A DNA stretch of 64,000 nt from JAAXHF01 sp963665955. Its GTDB lineage: Bacteria; Desulfobacterota; Binatia; Bin18. Below are positions 9,162-18,303 of the stretch, one piece after another. The notes beneath the pieces are model-generated. The model was not told where the DNA came from and searched no databases. It saw only the letters and a program-made list of their open reading frames with translations. Location: contig OZ246887.1 in NCBI GenBank assembly GCA_965231765.1, positions 744,001-808,000 on the forward strand, in the 5' to 3' direction. Made by a program: the position numbers and the translations under genes. How positions within the stretch are numbered: the first letter of the stretch is position 1; the number at the start of each line of letters is the position of its first letter.

Positions 9162-10271
9162 ATGAAGACACGTGCGGCAATTGCCTGGGAAGCAGGCAAA
9201 CCACTCGAAATTGAAGAAGTTGACCTCGAAGGTCCGAAAAAAGGCGAAGTCTTGGTTCAGCTCAAGGCAACGGGCGTCTGCCATACCGATGCGTTCACGC
9301 TGTCCGGCGATGACCCCGAAGGTATTTTTCCAGCCATCCTCGGCCATGAGGGCGGCGGCGTAGTCGTTGACGTCGGCGAAGGAGTCACCAGCGTCAAGCA
9401 AGGCGACCATGTTATCCCGCTCTATACGCCTGAAGATCCGAATTGTCCGTTTATCAAGTCTGGCAAGACCAACCTGTGCCAAACGATTCGGGGGACTCAG
9501 GGGCGTGGCTTAATGCCTGACGAGACCAGTCGTTTTTCCTACAAGGGCAAGATGATCCATCACTATATGGGCACCAGCACGTTCAGCGAATACACCATCC
9601 TGCCCGAAATCGCCACTGCAGTGATTCAAAAAGAAGCGCCGCTCGAAAAAGTCTGTTTGCTGGGGTGCGGAGTCACAACTGGCATAGGCGCAGTCAAAAA
9701 CACGGCCCGAGTCGAACCCGGCAGTACGATAGCCGTGTTTGGTCTGGGTGGCATTGGACTGGCTGTAGTAGTTGGCTCCGCTATGGCCAAGGCAGAGCGG
9801 ATTATTGCGGTGGATACCAATCCCGCCAAGTTTGAGCTGGCCAAAAAGTTTGGCGCAACCGACTGTGTCAATCCCAAAGATTACGATGCGCCGATTCAAG
9901 ATGTTATTGTAGCTATGACAGACGGTGGGGTGGATTATTCGTTTGAGTGCATTGGCAATGTGCATACCATGCGGGCAGCCCTGGAATGTTCTCATAAAGG
10001 CTGGGGCGAATCGATCATTATTGGCGTGGCTGGGGCAGGCCAAGAAATCTCGACTCGTCCGTTCATGCTGGTCACCGGTCGAGTGTGGCGTGGGACCGCA
10101 TTTGGCGGAGTAAAAGGTCGTTCGGAACTTCCCTGGTTTGTAGACAGAGCCATGAGTGGTGAAATCCCGCTCGATGATTTCATCACCCACACTATGCCCT
10201 TAACCGACGTCAACAAAGCTTTTGATCTGATGCACGAGGGCAAGAGTATCCGGTCGGTTATCCATTACTAA
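9162..10271 (+). CDS. frmA: Class III alcohol dehydrogenase / S-(hydroxymethyl)glutathione dehydrogenase
   Basis: This is a medium-chain zinc dehydrogenase that oxidises the formaldehyde-glutathione adduct and also reduces S-nitrosoglutathione. The catalytic zinc ligands are present: Cys40 (GVCHTD), His62-Glu63 (GHEGGG) and Cys169 (LLGCG). The NAD-binding GLGGIG motif and the class III stretch QGRGLMPD are also present. The structural-zinc lobe is altered. The family pattern C-x2-C-x2-C-x7-C reads D92-x2-C95-x2-I98-x7-C106, so two of the four cysteines are gone. Length (369) and order are otherwise normal. It is followed 35 bp later by a copper-storage gene. Class III assignment is confident; activity without a normal structural zinc site is uncertain. 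Confidence 0.93.
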   Translation: MKTRAAIAWEAGKPLEIEEVDLEGPKKGEVLVQLKATGVCHTDAFTLSGDDPEGIFPAILGHEGGGVVVDVGEGVTSVKQGDHVIPLYTPEDPNCPFIKSGKTNLCQTIRGTQGRGLMPDETSRFSYKGKMIHHYMGTSTFSEYTILPEIATAVIQKEAPLEKVCLLGCGVTTGIGAVKNTARVEPGSTIAVFGLGGIGLAVVVGSAMAKAERIIAVDTNPAKFELAKKFGATDCVNPKDYDAPIQDVIVAMTDGGVDYSFECIGNVHTMRAALECSHKGWGESIIIGVAGAGQEISTRPFMLVTGRVWRGTAFGGVKGRSELPWFVDRAMSGEIPLDDFITHTMPLTDVNKAFDLMHEGKSIRSVIHY

Positions 10272-10306
10272 GCAGTACTAAGCAGAAAAGAGCGGAGAGG
10301 AAACTC

Positions 10307-10816
10307 ATGAAAGTTAGAGCACGGCTTCGGCACGACACGACTCAGGACCAGACTCCACTTATCACCAGACGTGAAGCACTGATGGGAGTAACAAGCCTCG
10401 GAGTTGCCGCTGTGGCCAGCCCCGTACTTGCAGATAGTCATCAGAGTCATGAACATGTCCATCAGGCTACAATGGCGACTCCAGCAACACAGCATCGTGC
10501 CCTCGTCATGACCACGCTCGAATGTGTCGGTGTTGGGGAGATGTGCCTCCAGCACTGTTTTAATCAGTTCGCTGCGGGTGACACCTCCCTCGCCGCCTGC
10601 GCCGTGCGCAACCAAGAAATGACTGCCGCGTGCAAAGCCCTAGCATCGCTCGCGGCGGCGAGCTCAGCCCAGCTGACCAGCTTTGCAAAAGTGTGTATTG
10701 CCATTTATAAAGCCTGCGAAGCGGAATGCCGTAAACACACACATCACCCCATCTGTATCGAAACGGCAGAAGCGTGTGCGAAGACGATAGCCGAATGTGA
10801 AAAGCTTACCGCGTGA
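10307..10816 (+). CDS. Csp-type four-helix copper storage protein, Tat-exported
   Basis: This 169-residue protein resembles Csp1 of methane-oxidising bacteria, a four-helix bundle whose inward-facing cysteines store many Cu(I) ions. It has a twin-arginine leader (T-R-R-E-A-L-M near residue 20, then a hydrophobic run ending SPVLA) and a His-rich linker with four histidines just after the cleavage site. The mature part has 11 cysteines spaced along helices, including MCLQHC and ACEAEC. The Cys count and Tat leader match Csp1 better than the cytosolic Csp3 type. A ribosome site (GAGAGGAAAC) precedes the ATG. Neighbours include other probable copper genes (10.9-13.4 kb and 18.3 kb), supporting a periplasmic copper-sequestration role. 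Confidence 0.85.
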   Translation: MKVRARLRHDTTQDQTPLITRREALMGVTSLGVAAVASPVLADSHQSHEHVHQATMATPATQHRALVMTTLECVGVGEMCLQHCFNQFAAGDTSLAACAVRNQEMTAACKALASLAAASSAQLTSFAKVCIAIYKACEAECRKHTHHPICIETAEACAKTIAECEKLTA

Positions 10817-10849
10817 GCGCAGCTCAGCATTAGAGCATTGATCTTCTGG

Positions 10850-10915
10850 TTTTTCCCTCTCTGCGAGGGAGAGGCCCACCCTGAGCCTAGTCGCAGGGGC
10901 CAGGGTAAGGGTGTT
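10850..10915. repeat. REP-like GC-rich palindromic element
   Basis: Two small inverted repeats lie between the copper-storage gene and the methyltransferase gene. The first is TCCCTC/GAGGGA with a 5-base loop at 10854-10870. The second is ACCCTG/CAGGGT around 10880-10911. The 'CCCTCTC...GAGGGAGAGG...CAGGGTAAGGGTG' style resembles dispersed intergenic repeats found in many bacterial genomes. It could act as a transcript 3' hairpin for the upstream gene. Only one copy was noticed in this window. Confidence 0.4.
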
Positions 10916-10932
10916 TTCAAAATCCCTATCCC

Positions 10933-11676
10933 ATGCGCAATACAGCACCTCTGCTACTGATCAACATAGTAGCCCTCTTTCTCCTCTGTAGCTCTCATCT
11001 GATTAGCAACGCTCAAGAAGCCTCCCAGCTTCCCCCTCCCCTATCCCTGACTGAATTTCTCGCTTTAGTCGAAGACTCCAATCGCGACAGCTGGCAACAG
11101 CCCGATGCAGTCATCGAAGTCCTCGAACTGCAAAAGGGCCAACGCGTGGCCGAAATTGGCGCCTGGAGTGGATATTTCACCGTGCGGCTTGCACAGGCGG
11201 TCGGTCCGGCTGGCCACGTCACTGCCCTGGAGTTAGAAGAGGAAGTCCTGGCCTATCTACGCCAACGCGTGGCACGGGACGGTCTGGGCAATGTGACTGC
11301 CAAACAGATTGTTATGACCGAGACGCGATTAGAGACAGCTGCTTATGATGTGATCTTTGTGTCCAACTTCTACCACCACTTACGTCATCAGTCTGAACGC
11401 GCGGCGTTTTTGCAAATGCTCGGTCACGCGCTCAAGCCAACGGGAAGGCTGATTATCCTCGATTTTTCCAACAAAGCGGGGATGCCAGTTGGGCCAGCAG
11501 CCGATATGCGTTTGGACCAAGAAGTCGTGCAGGAGGAACTCCGGACGACTGGGCTTGCTATCGTGCGGATGCTGACCTTCCTCCCCTATCAGTATATTAT
11601 GATTGCTCAACAGCAGACGGACTCGCCGTCTCAAGCGAGCAAAACAGACAGGGACACTTCCGGCCCCTATCCATAA
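10933..11676 (+). CDS. Secreted class I SAM-dependent methyltransferase
   Basis: The protein has an N-terminal hydrophobic signal (about residues 1-28, ending ISNA-Q) followed by a Rossmann methyltransferase domain. Motif I is VAEIGAWSGYF (the usual GxGxG is replaced), the acidic residue of motif II is in VTALELEEE, and motif IV is in YDVIFVSNFYHH. Signal-bearing methyltransferases of this kind occur in Proteobacteria, often near metal or redox genes; their substrates are unknown, and SAM is not normally available in the periplasm. The start has no clear ribosome site. No function beyond methyltransferase-like can be supported. Confidence 0.75.
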   Translation: MRNTAPLLLINIVALFLLCSSHLISNAQEASQLPPPLSLTEFLALVEDSNRDSWQQPDAVIEVLELQKGQRVAEIGAWSGYFTVRLAQAVGPAGHVTALELEEEVLAYLRQRVARDGLGNVTAKQIVMTETRLETAAYDVIFVSNFYHHLRHQSERAAFLQMLGHALKPTGRLIILDFSNKAGMPVGPAADMRLDQEVVQEELRTTGLAIVRMLTFLPYQYIMIAQQQTDSPSQASKTDRDTSGPYP

Positions 11677-11697
11677 GGCTTTATGCCAATCTATTCC

Positions 11698-12810
11698 TCA
11701 CGCCTGCGGGAGCGGGTTGGATAGATTAAACCGAAACGACACGCCGGTTGCTAGATTCCAGTCTGAAGCGATCTGAATTCCATTCACCCGCTGATATACT
11801 GGAAACTGTGCCAAGGTATACAGGTGAATATTTTTGGTTAGCTGATAGCGGACACCTGGACTGAGAAATAACGTTTCTCGGCCAGTATCCTGTTGCTCCA
11901 CTCCAGGTGCATGGCCGACGGAGACCCGATCCTGGTAGTGAAAATTGATCTGGCCCAGGAATTCAATGTTCCGAAACAGGGGATAGGCGAAGCCCAGATT
12001 AAAAAAGAGTTCAGTACCCGGTTCAAAGTTAAATTTTCCGACTGAAACTGGAAACTGACTCAGTACTGTCGCAAATAATGGAGCCAGTGCAGTCTTTCCC
12101 CTGAGTGTCCTGAGCGAGAAGCTTTGCAGATACGAAAACCCTAGAATGCCATCCCACGACCCATTTCCCGGTTGCAGAGTGAGCTCAGCCTCTTCGCCGG
12201 TGTCGTTTTTCACATCCGTTTTTCCAGTCGGCAGCTTTACTCCAGCAATGAGAGAAAATGACGGCTGGAGTGGGGAAAGGGGCTGGTTGAGCCTATAGCG
12301 GGTCGTCACCTGGATATCGCCCAGCCGTCGATAGGTCCAGCGTTCAACCACATCCACAAACTCGGTTTCCACATGCCCCCCGCCACTATTCTCCTCCTCA
12401 GCCTCGTGTTCGTCATGGTCACTATGATGGTGGTGTCGCTGCAAAATATGACGGTGGTGTCGCTGCAAAAATGGAATCAAGATACCAACAGACAAACGCG
12501 GCGTTATGCCGTAATCGAGTGAGAATTTGGTGGCATGGTTCTGGGTGAAGACTTCATCGTGGTCACGTGGAAACTCTCCTACCCGCGCCTTGCTCGTACC
12601 TATCCGAGGCTGATCTGAATCGATGTATTCATGGACGAGGTTAAGAGAAAGATGCCCCGAGAGCAGCGGGCGTTCAGCCAGACTAGAGGTTTCAATCGGG
12701 CAGAAAGCTTGCCCACACGAGGCCAACAGCTGAGGCGGGACCAGTAGGAAGCCGCTCAGCAGCATGATTCCTATCAGTATACGATTCATGTTTTGCGATT
12801 TCTTTTTCAT
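11698..12810 (-). CDS. Outer-membrane beta-barrel protein with His-rich loop, possible metal-related channel
   Basis: A signal peptide (positive start, hydrophobic core ending LLAS-C) is followed by a region rich in alternating hydrophobic and polar strands and ending in F-R-F-N-L, typical of outer-membrane barrels. Residues about 113-148 form a His/Glu/Asp-rich loop (HHRH and HHHH clusters), suggesting binding of copper, zinc or nickel. The start ATG 12810 is preceded by GGAG; an upstream frame to 12879 lacks a ribosome site. The next gene upstream on the same strand (13439-12927) is also His-rich, and a 116-bp gap suggests an operon. The exact family was not recognised; it resembles uncharacterised transporter-like barrels found near metal-efflux genes. 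Confidence 0.7.
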   Translation of the reverse strand: MKKKSQNMNRILIGIMLLSGFLLVPPQLLASCGQAFCPIETSSLAERPLLSGHLSLNLVHEYIDSDQPRIGTSKARVGEFPRDHDEVFTQNHATKFSLDYGITPRLSVGILIPFLQRHHRHILQRHHHHSDHDEHEAEEENSGGGHVETEFVDVVERWTYRRLGDIQVTTRYRLNQPLSPLQPSFSLIAGVKLPTGKTDVKNDTGEEAELTLQPGNGSWDGILGFSYLQSFSLRTLRGKTALAPLFATVLSQFPVSVGKFNFEPGTELFFNLGFAYPLFRNIEFLGQINFHYQDRVSVGHAPGVEQQDTGRETLFLSPGVRYQLTKNIHLYTLAQFPVYQRVNGIQIASDWNLATGVSFRFNLSNPLPQA

Positions 12811-12926
12811 ACTCTTCTCCGTTTCTCTCTTTGACACGTCAGATACGCGTTCAGAGCGTAGCTCTGCCCTTCTCTCCAATGGAGCCAGCGGTCCAACAGA
12901 ACTTACGAGAGGAGGACGCTCAAAAA

Positions 12927-13439
12927 CTATGTGGGGAATGACGCGAGAAACGGAACAGAAGGGGGGCGCTCAGGAGGAGCCCGAAAGGGTTCAGGAGCGA
13001 CAGACGGAGGGCTTTCAGGGGTTTGTTTGCACGTCCCCCGAAGGGCCGCTAGTATCACTGGATCAAGCAGAAACTTCGCGATCGAGGTGACTGCTCCCCC
13101 TTCAGGATCGATGAAACAGCAGCCCTGAGAACAGACAACAATTTGTTGGACGGATTGCTGGTTATGACAGACAGGACAATCATGGCTTGCGTGCGAGTGC
13201 TGCTGCGGCTGATGGGCATGCGACTGATTATGCGAGTGGTGTCCAGAGCCCTGAGACATATGCGGACATGATGCGCCGGGCTGAAGCGTTTCTGGTTCGT
13301 CTTCGGCATAGGTCATCGCGCAATGGGCATGCGCCTGCTTTGCCGGCAAAGAGAAGCTCACACCAGCAAGCAGATAGCACAGCAGGCTGACCGCAGCAAA
13401 AAGGCGCAACCAAATTTGGGATTTACCCACAAACGACAT
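12927..13439 (-). CDS. Small exported His/Cys-rich protein, DUF2946-like
   Basis: This 170-residue protein has a signal peptide (residues 1-36, ending KQAHA) followed by a metal-ligand-rich segment: many His-Ser and Gln-His repeats, CPHM, and DCPVCHN. A second half ends in a Pro/Arg-rich tail (FRAPPERPPS). A CPxC-type motif plus a terminal RxPP tail is typical of DUF2946 proteins, which accompany copper and TonB-dependent metal genes. It lies upstream of, and in the same direction as, the His-rich barrel gene. Function is inferred as periplasmic metal binding or relay; no enzyme motif is visible. Confidence 0.65.
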   Translation of the reverse strand: MSFVGKSQIWLRLFAAVSLLCYLLAGVSFSLPAKQAHAHCAMTYAEDEPETLQPGASCPHMSQGSGHHSHNQSHAHQPQQHSHASHDCPVCHNQQSVQQIVVCSQGCCFIDPEGGAVTSIAKFLLDPVILAALRGTCKQTPESPPSVAPEPFRAPPERPPSVPFLASFPT

Positions 13440-14022
13440 AACCTTCTACGCCTACGCCTACGCCTCAGCAGCCCCGTGTTCAAGCCCCATAGCAGGAGAG
13501 ACTCATGCTGCATACAACTGGCCAGGCTGTCTAAAAATTCCCTCAAATTCATCGGTCGACGGGAGGACGTCGACAAAGGTCCGAAAGGCTGAGACGGTCC
13601 AGGCCCGAGACTCTTCTTGTTCTCTGCGTTTACTTCCAACTAAGGTTGTGTGGCCCCCCTATCAGAAACTCCAGCCAGGCCCCAATCTTCCGCTTTTACC
13701 ACGATACAAGCAGTACACCCCACCCTGATTTGGACAGGCGGAACGCCCAACAGTTACGTCGGTGCTATGAAGTACGCTTACCTATAACGCAGTATCATGC
13801 CAGGGGATTACCGCAACCAATCGGTGGCAATGCAAACAGGGATATACCTACAGGGTGGAGCATTACACAAGCTGTGCCATAGAAGCCTTTACGTGCTATA
13901 CTGGGCGCGGCTTAAGGTGACACTTTTACCCGTGTCTAACGCCTTAAAAAACAACATCTCTAGGGATCTCTGGGGTGTCATTTCAGCCCGCGCGCAGTAT
14001 AGTTGGGTCAGGAGTATGCGTC
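13440..14022. other. Non-coding gap left of the phospholipase-D-like unit
   Basis: No frame here has both a credible start and protein-like composition. It contains the promoter side of the His-rich gene pair near 13440-13500 and a perfect GTCGAC/GTCGAC inverted repeat near 13555-13575. The remainder is unassigned sequence downstream of the accessory two-gene unit. No IS ends, att-like repeats or tRNA were found. Confidence 0.5.
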
Positions 14023-16230
14023 CTACGCTGCAAGGCCGTGAAGCGGCTCATATTCGCTTGCGGCTTCAGCCACCGACTCAGCATTGGGCATAATGAGTCC
14101 CACTGTGCTCAGCTTGTATCTCAGCCACCCGACATCGTCAGGAAACAGCAACGGCCAGTCTTCGAAAGGGGTATCGGAGTTCTGAGTTCTCGCCTTTTGA
14201 GTTATTTGCAGCGCTGCGACGAGCATTTCTGGCACTCGTTCTTCTTTCAGTTTGGTACAAATCAGTGTCTCTGCTCCCGGTAAATTGGTCTGGATTGCGC
14301 CAAGATATCCTTCATGTACGTCTCCTCCATATGCACTATGAGGTGGAACCCCGAGAAACTCATAGAGGTTCTTCTTAATCCCCTTAGTCACAAAGGGGTA
14401 GGAGATAATTGGCTGTCCCTCTTTCGAGACGCGAACATTCCATGCACACAAGAGGGCATTCAGCGTCCGAAAAATATCGAAGTAATTGCTCAGTCCATTC
14501 AAGTTCCCGCGCTTGCGATGGCGAGCCAGCTTATGCCTCTGGTGGCGCTCGACAAAGTCCCAAATTGCCTGGCGTAAGTGCTCCTCAGTCTCCCCATCGA
14601 TACCATCACCCCACAGGTCTGGAGCCTTTCGATTGAATGGATTTCTTGGGCGCCAATTCCCTTTCCCAAGGAAGCCCCGTGCTTGCTCCCCGTCATCAAA
14701 GCGAATGCTGCACTGTTGCAAGAAATGGATTGCCTCCGTGATGTCTTCCTGGCTGTCCAGATACTCGACTAATCCTTCCCCTGTCTCTTCGATATGACGG
14801 AGGCGATTCGCCAAACTGCCGCTCTCTCCTCGTTCTCGAAACAGCTGGCCAAGTTGTACAAAAGCGACCGGGGGACTCGTTATGAACTGTCCTTCCACGG
14901 AGGCCGTTAAGCAACACACGGCGGCTCTGCGAATGAGAGACTTTTGTGACTCTTTAATCTGAACTTTTACAGACTGCTCACCCTGTATCGTTAGCTTATA
15001 AGACAGACAGGGCGATGCTTCATCAGTATTGGTAATCAGCAAGGTCACGTCGTGGCATACACGTCCCCGCGGCAACTCGCATTGGACCGTGAGTGTGGAG
15101 CGCGGCGAGAGTATAGCCGAGATAAGAGCTAGCCCTTTTTCTCCGAAGCCCGGCTTCACTTCAGGTGCTGCTCGATCACCTGGTACAAAATCCTCAGGCT
15201 TGATGCCTTCGACTCTAATTTCGTCGTGCTGGAACAATTCATGGACGCATTCTTCTGTTCGAAACCAGAGACAGGTTTCAAAATTTTTGCCATCTAAGGC
15301 CGCCGAGGTGAAATTCGCACTACCGACCAGCCAGCACGTTTCTGCAGCGGTCTCAAATGCGAGCGCCTTAGCGTGCACTGATCGCCCAGGCTTAGGCTGC
15401 AAGGCGTGGAATGCCACCTTCAACCCGTTTTCTCTAGCCCAAGCATGGACCGTGGTCGCGGGGAGGTTAGCATATTCTGGTTGCGCATATACAGACACAT
15501 TCGCTGTAGGCCAGTGATGCCTCAGCCGCGCAAATAAACTAGGATCCCGATCGTAAAACGGAGAGAGAATAGTGATCCGCTGGATTTCTTGCCGACCCAA
15601 CCGCTGGCAGATCTGCGGCCAGAGCCCGTTATGGAGCGTATGAAGGAGTTCGACTTCCGAGGGAGATCCAATGTGCCTGATCCGCCGATCAAGCCAGGGG
15701 AATTCCATTTCAATCGGCTGAAACACCTCCTCTTCCAGAGGTTCTGCCAGCAGGTCGGCATACTGTGTGAAGCTGCGAAAGAGTTCATACCCGGTCTGGA
15801 TAACATGGCGGACTGTGGCAGCCTGCTCAGGGTCATCTTGGTCAGCCTGCCCTGTGAGCCTCACGACGTTACAAAGTTCCAGGTTGTAGGCGATACCTGG
15901 GCTGGTGCAATTTGCGCTCGCTACCATGAACGTAGAATCTTTCTTCCCCAGCAGTAAATACAACTTGGGGTGAAACACGCCTGGTCGCCAGCGAACCGGG
16001 ATGACAAGATAACGCTGATTGAAACCAGGGGCAGCTGCTAAGCCCCCGCGCAGAAGCTCGGTGTAGCAGCTCGCGTCCATGAAGACGACAATACGCGAGG
16101 CAGTCTCAAATCCCCGCAGTACCAGCAGCCTTCGTTCGAAGAACTCCGGGTTGAACTCATAGGTTGCGATGAGGACAGATTGCGCCGCTGCCTTATTGAA
16201 ACAATCAATGAGATTAAGCTCTTGCATCAC
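14023..16230 (-). CDS. Phospholipase D-like (double HKD) protein, candidate nuclease
   Basis: This 735-residue protein has two PLD-type half sites. The first is H87-P-K with A-S-A-N at 104-107, and the second is H286-A-K with E-292 and G-S-A-N at 303-306. The conserved aspartate of HxKxxxxD is missing in the first (Leu) and replaced by Glu in the second, as in many PLD-family nucleases of restriction and defence systems. The C-terminal 400 residues have no recognised domain. There is no signal peptide, so it is cytosolic. It starts at GTG 16230 or ATG 16227 and overlaps the 3' end of the upstream gene, so the two are coupled. PLD-like proteins occur in DISARM (DrmC) and Mokosh, but no helicase is adjacent here. 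The assignment to defence is inference. Confidence 0.85.
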   Translation of the reverse strand: MMQELNLIDCFNKAAAQSVLIATYEFNPEFFERRLLVLRGFETASRIVVFMDASCYTELLRGGLAAAPGFNQRYLVIPVRWRPGVFHPKLYLLLGKKDSTFMVASANCTSPGIAYNLELCNVVRLTGQADQDDPEQAATVRHVIQTGYELFRSFTQYADLLAEPLEEEVFQPIEMEFPWLDRRIRHIGSPSEVELLHTLHNGLWPQICQRLGRQEIQRITILSPFYDRDPSLFARLRHHWPTANVSVYAQPEYANLPATTVHAWARENGLKVAFHALQPKPGRSVHAKALAFETAAETCWLVGSANFTSAALDGKNFETCLWFRTEECVHELFQHDEIRVEGIKPEDFVPGDRAAPEVKPGFGEKGLALISAILSPRSTLTVQCELPRGRVCHDVTLLITNTDEASPCLSYKLTIQGEQSVKVQIKESQKSLIRRAAVCCLTASVEGQFITSPPVAFVQLGQLFRERGESGSLANRLRHIEETGEGLVEYLDSQEDITEAIHFLQQCSIRFDDGEQARGFLGKGNWRPRNPFNRKAPDLWGDGIDGETEEHLRQAIWDFVERHQRHKLARHRKRGNLNGLSNYFDIFRTLNALLCAWNVRVSKEGQPIISYPFVTKGIKKNLYEFLGVPPHSAYGGDVHEGYLGAIQTNLPGAETLICTKLKEERVPEMLVAALQITQKARTQNSDTPFEDWPLLFPDDVGWLRYKLSTVGLIMPNAESVAEAASEYEPLHGLAA

Positions 16231-18033
16231 TGGCCTCTTCTTCCAGTATACGCTGCAGCCACTTCATCCCGTCTGCTGTGAGGGGTAACAGCCTATCTTC
16301 ATCGAAATGTGTTTGCATGAGTGCCAAATCTTTTAGGATCTGGACGGCACTTGGCAGTCGGCCATTAGCTACGGACGGATCAACATAATCTGCTTCGGTA
16401 GGAATAACCGTATCCCCATCGACACGGAGCAGGGCGGGACTGCCGCCAAATCCACGCTCATAAGACATAATTTCATGCTGTTTGATGACAAACCGCCACA
16501 GAACGGCAGCGAAGATCTCTCGATTAGGTTGATGCCCCCATTGGTCACCGAAATTCCTGCGGAGGAAATCCGTAATACCTGGCAGTGAAGCGTCGCTGTA
16601 AGGGTCATAGACATTGTCCTTATGCCAGCGGTCGTCAGCGTCACGGACGCTTCGCTGATAACGAGAAAGAAGGACGAAGAGGAGGGTCAAAGCCAAAGCA
16701 GGACCTACCGCCTGATTCGCCAATTCGTCATCAAGCAAGGCGATCGATAAAGACCGCTCGCTCAAAGGCGAGGCGATGTCCGGGGCTGTCGTAGACATGC
16801 TGTCTGCCGAACTCTCACCCAGGCTGATGCCACCGGCCCGCAGGGTCTGCGTGGGCGTCAAGTCGAGAAACGGCGCAGCGAGCGATACCCCAAGTATTTC
16901 GGCAATCTTTGTCTGAATTGTTTGGCTCTCAAATCGGCGCAGTAAAGTGGCTTTAGTGATACCCGCCGGGTGTCCCCGGATCTCGCGAACTACGCTGACG
17001 AACAGCGACTGTAACGCAACCGTGAGATAGTAGTGAAAGTAAAATTGACGCCAACGCTCGGCGATAACACGGAGAACAGAGGGGAAAACGACATCTACAA
17101 AGGACGCTGGTTCGTCTTCAGTCGGAATTCGATGATAAAACACAGCAGAGTTGAACCGATTTTCTGTGAACGCAAGGCGATCCTCCTCACACCTCTGGAC
17201 TAACCACAAAATAAGGGTCAATGACAGTCGTCGGTTCCGATGCGCTGGGTCAGCATATAGAAGCGCGTCTGCCGAGAAGAACACCTCACGGAGTGCGGAC
17301 CGGTCGATACTTTGTCCACAAGAAGCGAGCTCACACAAGCCTGCAGCCGAGCCGAACTCTTTGAGCACGTCAGGCGAACATGTCCGTTTGAGAGACCACC
17401 CGTCCCGCATGTATTGCGTATGGGCTACGGACTGGGCAAAGGATTCTGCGAGGTGGTAGGCAAGAGATTGTAGACCGGAAATTTCGTACTGTTGAACGTC
17501 TTCGTTTACCTCTTCTCCCGCTGTTTCCATATCACCTTGGACTGGGACTTGATCTTCGTGTGTTTCAAAATAACCCAAATTGATGAGTGACCCCTTATAG
17601 GCTTGACCAAAGTTCCCTTCTCGGTTCTTCAGATGATGCCATTTTGCAAGATCAATCTGGTCTAGATCGCCACGCGCAACTAATTCTTCCGCTCTACTTG
17701 ACCCTCCGAGTCCGCCTCCATCACAGGGGTGACCATCGTGATGCAATACACTCCCGAGGACTAAGGCACGCTCGCGTTGGACGATCGCTTGCGACCATCC
17801 TCGGTCTCCAGGCGTTCCTTTCTCATTGTCAAAATAGTCTTGCAGACACCAAGCGTAAAATGAGTAATAGCGTGCCCGTGGGGTGATTGAGGTAATACAA
17901 TGCAACAGTTTTGTTGCTATGCGTGCAGCCAGCCTGGGTTGAGGCCAAGCGGGTCTTGCACACTACCGGCGGGGAATTCCTTGTTCCAGTGAAGTAATTG
18001 CAAGAAAGAGTTTTCTTCGGTCAGATGAATCAT
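16214..18033 (-). pseudogene. Unknown partner of the PLD-like gene, 5' end split by a one-base frameshift
   Basis: The long frame begins only at TTG 17905, but its true N terminus is upstream in another frame. ATG 18033, preceded by AAAAGGTGATCT, starts with MIHLTEENSFLQLLHW and continues through EFPAGSVQDPLGLNP before a stop. After one extra C at the CCC run (plus-strand GGG at 17936-17938), the frame would join smoothly to RLAARIATKLL and then SITPRARYYSFYAW. The repaired protein is about 605 residues. It is mostly helical with no catalytic motif I recognise. The segment around T-P-R-A-R-Y-Y-S-F resembles the start of DUF6361-type proteins, but this is from memory and weak. It overlaps the PLD-like gene. 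The shift is either real inactivation or a homopolymer sequencing error. Confidence 0.7.
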
Positions 18034-18303
18034 AGATCACCTTTTGTCGTCGGAAGGCTCGGTTCCGTCCAATAAAGCCGCTAATCGTGTCTTTGCCGCA
18101 GTTTGTCATTGCCGCTGCCATGGTCCTGTAGTTTTGTCTGCTTCGCTTATGCCCTGCCAAGGGAAAACAAGAAACGAGATCCGTAGTTCCAACTCAATCC
18201 GTACAAGCGCAATCGTCGTATTCCCGATCGCTTGACCTGTCCTGCCTAGATCCCTGGTCTGGAGTGTCCCGCGCTAACGACTCCGTATGCTCTTCGCTTG
18301 CCT
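18034..18303. other. Upstream region of the PLD-like operon
   Basis: This 270-bp region contains no convincing gene. A 65-codon open frame on the minus strand (18160-17963) runs through the repaired start of the unknown partner gene in a different frame and has no ribosome site, so I do not call it. The promoter of the minus-strand accessory operon should lie here. No obvious -35/-10 pair or repeats were identified. Confidence 0.4.

Noticed and set aside
13646..13882. Plus-strand frame in the gap left of the PLD unit
   Set aside because: No ribosome site, no protein-like composition, no recognisable domain.
17963..18160. A 65-residue minus-strand open frame
   Set aside because: It overlaps the repaired 5' end of the PLD partner in another frame and has no ribosome site.
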